Source: Chitinophaga eiseniae (lineage in GTDB: Bacteria > Bacteroidota > Bacteroidia > Chitinophagales > Chitinophagaceae). From it: a stretch of DNA of 64,000 bases. Shown here one piece after another: positions 52,095 through 60,233 of this stretch. The stretch is taken from assembly GCF_012641265.1 (NCBI RefSeq), contig NZ_JABAHZ010000005.1:434001-498000 (forward strand). The letters are read 5' to 3'. Both the position numbers and the translations under genes were made by a program. How positions within the stretch are numbered: position 1 is the first letter of the stretch; each line of letters opens with the position of its first letter. The notes under the pieces are model-generated. The model saw only the letters and a list, made by a program, of their open reading frames with translations, ran no database searches and had not been told where the DNA came from.

Positions 52095-54257
52095 TTAAAT
52101 AATTTTCATTTCCTGTATTAACCGGGTACATCCTGCATATTTATCAATCACAAATAATACATAGCGGATATCCACCATGATATTGCGACAGATAGAAGGA
52201 TCGAAGTTGATATCGCTCATGGTACCTTCCCAGGTACGGTCAAAATTGAGTCCGACCAGGTGTCCGTATGCATCCAGCGCGGGACTGCCGGAGTTGCCGC
52301 CGGTGGTATGATTAGACGCAATGAAACAAACCGGCATGCGGCCGTTTACGCCATAGCGTCCGTAATCTTTCTTTTTATACAATTCAATGAGGCGTGCAGG
52401 TACATCAAATTCGTAGTCGCCCGGAATGTACTTTTCCATTACCCCATCGAGGTACGTATAAAAGTCATAGTGTACGGCATCGCGGGGGTTGTAGCCATCC
52501 ACCTTGCCATAGGTAACACGCAGGGTGCTGTTGGCATCGGGATAAAAATTCTTCTTGCTGCCCATCACGTCCATTTGTGCCTGCATATAAGTACGCTGCA
52601 GGTTATTAATGTTGGCCTGGATATCGGCCAGCGGTTTGCTCACATTATCCACAAAGCCTTTACGGGTAGCCATTACCAGGCGGGTGGCCGGGTCGGACCA
52701 CATTTGGGCGATCACGGTGTTATAGGGCTGCTGTATAAAGGCTTTTAATTTTTCGGGAGAAGTGAGGCTAGTAGCTGCATACAGCTTATCCGCCAATGCG
52801 CGGCCGTCTTTATTATTTTCCTGCCAGATACGGGCAAAGTCATTGCCGGCGTATTGTGCCGGTACGCCTTTCGCGTACAGGTCGATGAGGCTGGCACAAA
52901 CATCATGGTCCACGCTGGCGTTGTAGTTCTGGTAAAAAGACTGCATCGATTCCAGGAATTGCTGGCGCATGCTTTCATACTGCCCTTCTCCCCTTTCGTG
53001 TACGTCGTTCAGGAAATTGATCAGGCGGTCGCCTACCGTAAATATTTCCACATTTTTTACCAGCTCGCTATAGTAGTCGCGCGTTTGTGCATAAGGCTGA
53101 ATCTGGCGGTAGTATTCGTTCAGCGAGTCGAGTACGCCGTTGTAGGATTGCTTCCATTTGGGATTCGTTTCCATCATCCGGCGGTAGGTATCTTCATACT
53201 GCAGCTTTTTTGCAATCCCTTTGGTTTGCTTTACGCCCTGCATTTCTCCCATCCATTTCTTCCAGTAGTTAGCGGTACCGGCATATTTGGCAGCATACTG
53301 GATTTTGATCTGTTCGTCTTTGCGCATATATCCGTCCATGATTTTGAGGGCGGCATCGCGCATTTGCACTTTAGCGGCATCCAGCACGTCCACGGTTTGT
53401 TTAACGCCTTCCGAAGGAAGATATTCCGTAGTACGGCCAGGAAAACCCAGCACCATGGTAAAGTCATTTTGTTTCAGTCCCTTCAGGGAAATGGTGAGGG
53501 CATATTTCGGCTTTAAAGGCACATTATCCTTTGAATAAGGAGCCGGGCGACCATCTTTACCGGCATAGATGCGAAACATCGAAAAATCGCCTGTATGACG
53601 TGGCCATACCCAGTTGTCGGTATCGGAACCAAACTTCCCGATCGCAGAGGGTGGAGCTCCTACCAATCTTACATCGCGGTAGGTTTCGGTCACAAACAGG
53701 AAATACTGGTTGCCTTCGTAAAAAGGCTTTACCATTACCTCCTGCCAGCTTTCGCGGCGGGCGGATTGTTTAATGTCGTTTAAACGTTTATCTATGGCTG
53801 ACTGGCGATCTCTTTCGCTCATTCCGGGCTTTACATCCTGGAGGGCGGCTTTGGTAACATCGTCGATACGTACAATGAAGGTGGCAAACAAACCGGGATT
53901 AGGTAGCTCTTCTACCGCTGACTTAGCCCAGAAACCATTTTCCAGGAAATTATTCTGGAGGGAAGAGTGTTTTTGAATAGCATCATAACCGCAGTGGTGA
54001 TTGGTAAGCAGGAGTCCCTGTTCTGAAATCACTTCTGCCGTACAAAATCCGCCAAAGCTGACAATGGCATCTTTCAGGCTGCCTTTGTTGATATTATAAA
54101 TATCTGCGGCCGTAATTTTCATTCCCATTCCTTTCATCTCCTTTTCATTAAGGCCGGAGAGCAGCTGCGGCAGCCACATCCCTTCTGTAGCATAGGTGTA
54201 TTTTGTGAGTACGAGGAGTACTAACAACAACACCGGTTTCACGATTCGTTGCAACAT
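52095..54257 (-). CDS. S46-family dipeptidyl-peptidase (DPP7/DPP11 type)
   Basis: 720 residues. Signal peptide to about 23. Chymotrypsin-type fold of family S46: the His in LTNHHCGYDAI (near 88), the Asp in WPRHTGDF (near 225), the Ser in GGNSGSPALD (near 657). Releases dipeptides from the free N-terminus of oligopeptides in the periplasm. FDRTWE near the C-terminus has Arg where, as I recall, DPP11 (Asp/Glu-specific) differs from DPP7 (Gly, hydrophobic), so acidic specificity is possible. Divergent from the LytS-type kinase gene. Confidence 0.93.
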   Translation of the reverse strand: MLQRIVKPVLLLVLLVLTKYTYATEGMWLPQLLSGLNEKEMKGMGMKITAADIYNINKGSLKDAIVSFGGFCTAEVISEQGLLLTNHHCGYDAIQKHSSLQNNFLENGFWAKSAVEELPNPGLFATFIVRIDDVTKAALQDVKPGMSERDRQSAIDKRLNDIKQSARRESWQEVMVKPFYEGNQYFLFVTETYRDVRLVGAPPSAIGKFGSDTDNWVWPRHTGDFSMFRIYAGKDGRPAPYSKDNVPLKPKYALTISLKGLKQNDFTMVLGFPGRTTEYLPSEGVKQTVDVLDAAKVQMRDAALKIMDGYMRKDEQIKIQYAAKYAGTANYWKKWMGEMQGVKQTKGIAKKLQYEDTYRRMMETNPKWKQSYNGVLDSLNEYYRQIQPYAQTRDYYSELVKNVEIFTVGDRLINFLNDVHERGEGQYESMRQQFLESMQSFYQNYNASVDHDVCASLIDLYAKGVPAQYAGNDFARIWQENNKDGRALADKLYAATSLTSPEKLKAFIQQPYNTVIAQMWSDPATRLVMATRKGFVDNVSKPLADIQANINNLQRTYMQAQMDVMGSKKNFYPDANSTLRVTYGKVDGYNPRDAVHYDFYTYLDGVMEKYIPGDYEFDVPARLIELYKKKDYGRYGVNGRMPVCFIASNHTTGGNSGSPALDAYGHLVGLNFDRTWEGTMSDINFDPSICRNIMVDIRYVLFVIDKYAGCTRLIQEMKII

Positions 54258-54423
54258 ATCTGATATTCTTTTTATAAAAGAGGCAATTTACTATAATTCG
54301 GGGAGGCCGGAAAAGATAACCCGATGTTTCCCGTATTCATCGATATAAACCTGCTGTTGACAGAGATACGGTTTCTTATCTCAGCGGATTGCCGCAATTT
54401 CATCAGATATCTATCTGTCGTAA

Positions 54424-55494
54424 ATGTTCCGGTTAAAATTCTCGGTAGTAATAGCTCACATCACAGGGTGGCTTATATGTCTGAGTTTACCCCTGCTGTT
54501 TATCAGCGGGCAAACGGGCGACCGTAAGGCACTTTCTATTTTATTTTCAGCTGATTACCTGGTATTCCTGGTAACCTATGTAGCATTGTTTTATTTCCAT
54601 ACTACTTTCCTGTTTCCCCGCTTGTATTTCAGGAAGTTATATGTACTATATTTCCTGGCGGTGGGATTGATGCTGATCATGGTTAATTACATGCAGCCTT
54701 TTGATCATTTGTTCCGCCGGTTTCCACATCCTCCCATGGAAGCCGGGTGGCGGTGGCATCCACTAGCTCCGGCTCCTACGGAGCTGGAAGGGCATCCGCC
54801 TGTGCAGATTGATGTTGTCAGCGACTTCCTGTTCCTGCTCACCATTGCCCTGAGCATTGCCATAGAAACCACGCAGCGATGGCGGCAAACCGAACAACGC
54901 GCCCTGTACGCGGAAACCCGTAAAACCCAGGCAGAACTATCTTTTCTCAAAGCCCAGATCAATCCCCATTTCCTGTTTAATACCCTCAACAATATTTATT
55001 CGCTGGCCATGACACGCAGCGATCATACCGCCACGAGCATCATGAAGTTATCCAACATGCTGCGGTATGTAACTGAAGATACCCGGCACGATTATGTACT
55101 GCTGGAAAATGAGATTGATTGTTTGCGGGACTATATCGATCTGCAAAAGCTTCGCCTGACCAGTAAAACAAAAGTCAACTTCGCCGTTACCGGCTCTCCG
55201 GGCATTAAGTGTATTGCGCCGCTGGTATTGCTTCCTTTCCTGGAAAACGCTTTCAAATACGGCGTAAGCAACCACGAAGCGTCAGAAATCAATATCCTGC
55301 TGAATACTTCAGAAAAACATATTCATTTTTTCTGCAGCAATAAATTGTTCAGGATAACCGATGATATGCAACGCCCCGGTATAGGCATTGCCAATACCCG
55401 GCAGCGCCTCGACCACCTGTATCCCGACAGGTATGAATTGGAGATCCGGGAAGACAACGGCGCTTATGCCATTTCTTTACAGCTGCAGGTATAA
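54424..55494 (+). CDS. LytS/YehU-type sensor histidine kinase
   Basis: 356 residues. N-terminal membrane region with about four helices (10-28, 42-62, 75-95, 125-145), a helical linker, then a His_kinase (PF06580-like) domain with AQINPHFLFNTLNNIYSL (phospho-accepting His near 185) and an HATPase domain (PFLENAFKYGVS, then GIGIANTRQRLDHLYP). These usually partner a LytTR response regulator encoded beside them. Here none is adjacent, so it is an orphan in this window. Signal unknown. Confidence 0.9.
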   Translation: MFRLKFSVVIAHITGWLICLSLPLLFISGQTGDRKALSILFSADYLVFLVTYVALFYFHTTFLFPRLYFRKLYVLYFLAVGLMLIMVNYMQPFDHLFRRFPHPPMEAGWRWHPLAPAPTELEGHPPVQIDVVSDFLFLLTIALSIAIETTQRWRQTEQRALYAETRKTQAELSFLKAQINPHFLFNTLNNIYSLAMTRSDHTATSIMKLSNMLRYVTEDTRHDYVLLENEIDCLRDYIDLQKLRLTSKTKVNFAVTGSPGIKCIAPLVLLPFLENAFKYGVSNHEASEINILLNTSEKHIHFFCSNKLFRITDDMQRPGIGIANTRQRLDHLYPDRYELEIREDNGAYAISLQLQV

Positions 55495-55555
55495 CAAATT
55501 ATGCGCTGGAACAATAAAAATGATAGATAAACAGGCAGAATGTACAGCGTATAGA

Positions 55556-55648
55556 TATGCCGGTTCCGGTAAGCGGATATAGAAAGTAATTTTGGGAGAT
55601 GCGTCCCTTGTTATACTTTCCTTATACGCCATCCGAAGAACCGGCATA
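55556..55648. repeat. 93-nt structured inverted-repeat element
   Basis: Outer arms TATGCCGGTTC / GAACCGGCATA (55556-55566, 55638-55648) pair perfectly; inner segments pair too (AAGCG... with ...ATACGCC, GAAAGTAA with TTATACTTTC, GGGA with TCCC). Lies between the convergent kinase and M57 genes. No T run on either side, so it is more than a simple terminator. Confidence 0.6.
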
Positions 55649-55684
55649 CCTGTTGACAGGTTAGCTCACGTATCAATGCGGTGC

Positions 55685-56509
55685 TTAGTGATACAGATAA
55701 TTTAAGGCAATAACGTCATTGGCGTTGAAGGTACGGTTGCCGCCATTGGAGCAGGCGAGCATCCAGGAGTTAGCATCTGGTCCGGTAGGTGTGCCAGGAA
55801 TATTGATGGCACCTACGCCGCCATCGCCTTCATTTACAGCGCTACCACCACAGCTGTAGGAGCGGTCCATATAGTCGGTATGACGCATACCGATACAGTG
55901 ACCGATTTCGTGCTGGATTACAGAACCTACATACAGTACATTAGGATTGGATCCATAAGCGTACTGGTTGGTGTTCATCTTGATAGTGCCATAAGGATTT
56001 CCACCGCTGGTAGGGAAACCGGAAGATCCAAGGGTGATGTAACCACCGCTGGGGCCCTGGTTAAATCCTTTGATGGTGATAGTTGGCGTACCGCTGGTAA
56101 TGCGTTGGAACTTAACGCGGAGGTTCAGCCTGTTGTAGCGGGCAATAGCGGTATCTGTTCCGGCAACAAAGGCAGTTCCCAGGTTAACAACTTTTACCGT
56201 AATCACGCGGGGCAACGCGGTTACCAGGTAATTGGTGCGATACTGTTCGGTATTAGCAACCCGGAGAACAGGGCTAATAACTTTTTCCTTCAGCTGATCG
56301 GCAGTAAGCAGGATGTCGCCTTCCACGAGGTAACCATCTTCTGTTTTCTGCACGTTATCAGTGCTGAAGCCATTTGCTTTAATTTGGGCCAACACTTCTG
56401 CAGACACGGGGTTTGGCTGCACCTCCTGCTTTGCGCCATTCTTCTGGCAGGACGCAAATACAAATGCTGCTGCCATGCAGCAGAGAGCAGGAATTGATTG
56501 TTTTCTCAT
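55685..56509 (-). CDS. M57-family secreted metallopeptidase, probable lipoprotein
   Basis: 274 residues. Leader ending VFASC puts a lipidation cysteine at 21. Pro-region about 30-100, then a metzincin domain with H200-E-I-G-H204-CIG-M-R-H210, the full HExxHxxGxxH zinc motif. The C-terminal part has NANDVIALNYLYH as in related bacterial M57/M10-like peptidases. Cleaves proteins outside the cytoplasm; substrate unknown. Single gene facing the structured element. Confidence 0.87.
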   Translation of the reverse strand: MRKQSIPALCCMAAAFVFASCQKNGAKQEVQPNPVSAEVLAQIKANGFSTDNVQKTEDGYLVEGDILLTADQLKEKVISPVLRVANTEQYRTNYLVTALPRVITVKVVNLGTAFVAGTDTAIARYNRLNLRVKFQRITSGTPTITIKGFNQGPSGGYITLGSSGFPTSGGNPYGTIKMNTNQYAYGSNPNVLYVGSVIQHEIGHCIGMRHTDYMDRSYSCGGSAVNEGDGGVGAINIPGTPTGPDANSWMLACSNGGNRTFNANDVIALNYLYH

Positions 56510-57063
56510 AGATTCAGATTTTTGGATTTTTGGTTAAGAAAAAAATATCCGTTTTGCCTGTTTTTGTAAACATGCAATTACTACTAAACTAAATACCAGC
56601 AATGATCTACAGCGAGTTAACATCAGGGGTGCCAACTATTTAAAATAGCGTTCCCCTTGCTGCAAATGCAATTGCTCCAGCTATATTTATTTCTCCAAAA
56701 AAACTTCAGTAAGACTGTGCTCTCTTTTTGGATGCATACAATAGCTCAATGCCTCAAAGGGCATTACCTTAAATTTTAATGATTGGGTTATGATTCATTG
56801 CCACCGGGTGTTTCCGGTCATCCAGACTTGCTCAAATTTGCTCTACAGATTGATTAAAATGTGAAATGGTTTTTACCAATCGTTGCTCAGATTTTGTTGA
56901 TTTACTACTTAGAATTTCCTCTTTCAATATTACAACTTTCGTTCAATTTAAAAAAAATATTTTGCGGGGAACCGTCTAAAAAATTGTGTTGCACAAGTAA
57001 AATACAGTAGCTTTAAGTAGCAACACTAAACCAAAATCAAGTACCTGTTGCCATCATCCCCGC
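56510..57063. other. Intergenic region between divergent M57 and S8 genes
   Basis: 554 bp, the longest gap in the window. AT rich with A and T runs. A -7-like TAGCTTTA (57008-57015) lies 48 nt before the S8 ATG with a TTG about 21 nt upstream. No gene, RNA or repeat recognised. Confidence 0.45.
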
Positions 57064-59871
57064 ATGAAGCTAATAACCGTGAAAATATGGCCCTTACTGG
57101 CTTTGCTGCTATACTCCTGTTACCCCGTTGCTGCACAGCAAAAAATTATGGCAGATACGATACCCGCAAGATATGCAGCCGACACTGTTACCCTATCACA
57201 TCCAAACGGCCCCTTTCTCGTAAAATTCAAAACGACGCCCAAAGCGGCTGCCCTGCAACAATATGGGCTCATGCAATCGATTACGCGTCAACATTACATA
57301 TTACAGCAACTGCCGGCCGACAGCCTGATAGTGTATTGCTATCGGGCCAGCCAGGCTTATAAGGCCAGTGCCATGTTACTGGCACAAGTAGAAAAAGCGG
57401 GGCCGCAGGATAGCATGATGATGCAGATACGCTGTACCATTTCAGGCGGTCATTTGCCTTATGCCAGCGTGCAGCGGTATACTGCACAGTACAGCACAGC
57501 CGTGGTGAAAGTAAAAAAGCAGGATTGGCCCGCATTTATCAGTCAACCCGCTATATCTTTTGCCGATATCATCAGGCATCCTTCCACAGAAATTATCATT
57601 AATACCAGTAACCTTACTGCCAACCGCATTAACATCGCCCAGCAACAATTTCCATTAATACGTGGACAACGTGTATCCGTTTCCGTTAAAGAAGATCTTT
57701 TCGATACAACAGATATTGATTTGCTCGGCAGGTATCTTTCCTCGTCTTATACATCGTCACAAAACAGCTCTCACGCCTTGATTATGGCCACCCTCATAGG
57801 CGGAGCCGGCAATAGCGGTGATAAGGGCCTGGGCGTAGCACCGGAAGTAAAACTCAGCAGCGCAGATTTCAACAGCAGTCTGCTCCCAGATGACAACAAC
57901 TACTATACGCAGGGAAACATCACCGTACAGAACCACTCTTATGGGACGGCCATTGAAAATTATTATGGGACGGAAGCGGTGGCGTATGACCAACAGATCC
58001 ACGAAGCCGATACAATTGTACATGTGTACTCTTCCGGCAATATAGGCACCCAGGCGTCTACATCCGGCCGGTACCAGGGACTGGCGAATTATGCTAACCT
58101 GTCCGGTAATTTCAAGCAGGCCAAAAATGTAATCGTAGCAGGTGGTACAGACGACGCGCTAAACATGATGGCACTCAGCTCCCGGGGTCCGGCCTACGAT
58201 GGCCGCATTAAGCCCGATATTACCGCCTATGGTCAGGATGGTACCTCCGGCGCCGCAGCCCTTACCTCAGGTGTGGTGGCGTTACTACAGGACGCCTGGC
58301 GTCAACAATACAATACTCCCCTGTCATCGGCCCTGGTGAAAGCAGTGATCATTAACAGCGCCCAACGTGCTGCCGGGCTGCTCCCAGCCTATGATCGCGG
58401 TTATGGCAACCTGCATGCGCTGGCCGCCTTACAAACGATCCGTGATCATCGGGTACTCCAGGGTGAAGCAGGCAACCAAAAAGAAAGCACCTTCCAGATC
58501 ACCGTTCCTGCCGGCATACAGGAGCTAAAAGTAACCCTCTGCTGGAATGATCCACCCGCCGCCGTCAATGCGCCACAAGCGCTTATAAACGACCTGGATC
58601 TGACAGCGGTAACTGCCGACCGGCGAACCTGGCAACCATGGGTGCTCAGCAGTTATCCCCTGGCCGACTCCCTGGCATTACCGGCGAAACGAGGGCGCGA
58701 CAGTATCAATAACACAGAACAGATTAGCATCCTGCAACCAGCCAGCGGCATTATGCAGCTTACTGTAAAAGGCACACGGATACCTTCCGGTACTCAACCT
58801 TTTTACCTGGCGTATGAATTTACCCCTGTAAAAACTTTCCAATGGCAAAACCCTGCTCCGGAACGCATATTGGGCGCCGGGCAAACCCTGCCACTGCAGT
58901 GGCAAACTACGTATAGTGGTAACAGTGATATTTCCTATAGTACCGACAGTGGCCGCACCTGGCTTCCTATTGCCCAACAGGTACCGGTACAACAGGGGTT
59001 ATACAACTGGCAGGTACCGGAACTATTCAGCAAGGTGTGGCTGAAGCTAACGTTAACGGATACGTCGTTTGTCAGTGCCCCCTGTTATATATCTCCTACC
59101 CTTACTATACATACCGGCTTCAATTGTACCGACAGTGTGCTGTTGTACTGGAATACACAACCCAATGCAGCGGGCTACCAGTTGTACACACTGGGCAATG
59201 AACAATTAATGCCGTATAGCCAAACGCGTGATACCTTTGCATTCATCAGCAAATCGGCGGTGAAGTCCCTATACTTTGCCGTAAGCCCTATTGCCACAAC
59301 AGGATGGACGGGTATGCGCAGCTACGCCCTTAATTATAGCCAGCAAGGTGTAGGATGCTATATAGAAAACCTGCTGGCAGATAAAACTACCGATAACAAA
59401 GTGTTACTGTCGCTCACACTGGGTAGTGATTATCATCTAAAAAAATTTTACTGGGAACGCCTATCCGCCAGGGGCTGGCTTTTGCTGGGAGAACAATCCA
59501 CGGGGACTGTCCTCAACTTCAACTACCTCGACAACAGTGTTACAGAAGGATTACAGCGCTACCGCGTAAAGCTGGAAACCACCGATGGTCAATTTATTTA
59601 CTCAGATCCCGTTACCGTGGAAATGCTGATCAACAACAATATTCTCCTGTTTCCCAATCCTGCTGCCGCCCAGCTATATATCCTAGATAAAGAAACCCGT
59701 AGCCGGAAAATGGTCATCACAGACATGAGCGGGCGCATTGTGTTGCAACGCAACCTGGAAGATACCCAGGAGATAGTACCGCTGCAACAGCTGGCCAATG
59801 GCATTTATAACTGCAGTATCTACCTGGACAATAAACGGATCTTTTCCAGGCAGTTTGTAAAACAACCTTAA
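57064..59871 (+). CDS. T9SS-exported S8 (subtilisin-type) serine peptidase
   Basis: 935 residues. Signal peptide to about 24 (PVAAQ). An N-terminal prodomain (about 40-180), then the S8 domain (about 200-460) with H237 in SHALIMATLIGG, the oxyanion-type N326 in SSGN and the nucleophile S395 in DGTSGAAALTSG. At the expected Asp position the sequence reads VSVKEDLFD (206-214), not DTG or DSG. Then beta-sandwich modules and a type A T9SS sorting domain (last ~75 residues, LLFPNPAAAQLYI onward). Would be secreted to the surface or medium; no SusCD genes nearby. Confidence 0.88.
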   Translation: MKLITVKIWPLLALLLYSCYPVAAQQKIMADTIPARYAADTVTLSHPNGPFLVKFKTTPKAAALQQYGLMQSITRQHYILQQLPADSLIVYCYRASQAYKASAMLLAQVEKAGPQDSMMMQIRCTISGGHLPYASVQRYTAQYSTAVVKVKKQDWPAFISQPAISFADIIRHPSTEIIINTSNLTANRINIAQQQFPLIRGQRVSVSVKEDLFDTTDIDLLGRYLSSSYTSSQNSSHALIMATLIGGAGNSGDKGLGVAPEVKLSSADFNSSLLPDDNNYYTQGNITVQNHSYGTAIENYYGTEAVAYDQQIHEADTIVHVYSSGNIGTQASTSGRYQGLANYANLSGNFKQAKNVIVAGGTDDALNMMALSSRGPAYDGRIKPDITAYGQDGTSGAAALTSGVVALLQDAWRQQYNTPLSSALVKAVIINSAQRAAGLLPAYDRGYGNLHALAALQTIRDHRVLQGEAGNQKESTFQITVPAGIQELKVTLCWNDPPAAVNAPQALINDLDLTAVTADRRTWQPWVLSSYPLADSLALPAKRGRDSINNTEQISILQPASGIMQLTVKGTRIPSGTQPFYLAYEFTPVKTFQWQNPAPERILGAGQTLPLQWQTTYSGNSDISYSTDSGRTWLPIAQQVPVQQGLYNWQVPELFSKVWLKLTLTDTSFVSAPCYISPTLTIHTGFNCTDSVLLYWNTQPNAAGYQLYTLGNEQLMPYSQTRDTFAFISKSAVKSLYFAVSPIATTGWTGMRSYALNYSQQGVGCYIENLLADKTTDNKVLLSLTLGSDYHLKKFYWERLSARGWLLLGEQSTGTVLNFNYLDNSVTEGLQRYRVKLETTDGQFIYSDPVTVEMLINNNILLFPNPAAAQLYILDKETRSRKMVITDMSGRIVLQRNLEDTQEIVPLQQLANGIYNCSIYLDNKRIFSRQFVKQP

Positions 59872-60233
59872 CAAACATCTATAATATTCCCCGTCTCCGG
59901 TAATAGGCCGCAGCAGCCTTACTTATGCCATTATTCCCGCTGCAACAACCACGAGTGGCCTTATCGCCAAGGGTAAAATCCGTCAATAACAAGTTAAGAT
60001 CAGAGAGAAAATAATTATACTGAAGTTTTAATTTTAATTGTCAACAAGACAGTTAAAATTACATAACAGTTATCACCAGGATAAGATCCGAAAACCCGAT
60101 AGTCAAAGAATCAATAGCCCTGTAAATTATCCGCCAAAGACCCGTGTGCCCGACTCCCTTACTGTGGCAGGTAGCCCTTCTGTATCAACCAATTTTCTGA
60201 ACTATAATTCCAAACCACACAAATCAATGTTGT
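59872..60233. other. Intergenic region before the DUF6055-like gene
   Basis: 362 bp. Contains a 14-bp inverted repeat with one mismatch (60029-60042 and 60048-60061, around AACAA) about 170 bp upstream of the next ATG. No gene or RNA recognised and no clear terminator for the S8 gene. Confidence 0.4.

Noticed and set aside
55556..55648. tRNA or known riboswitch
   Set aside because: No cloverleaf features or anticodon arm; structure is one long hairpin between gene ends.
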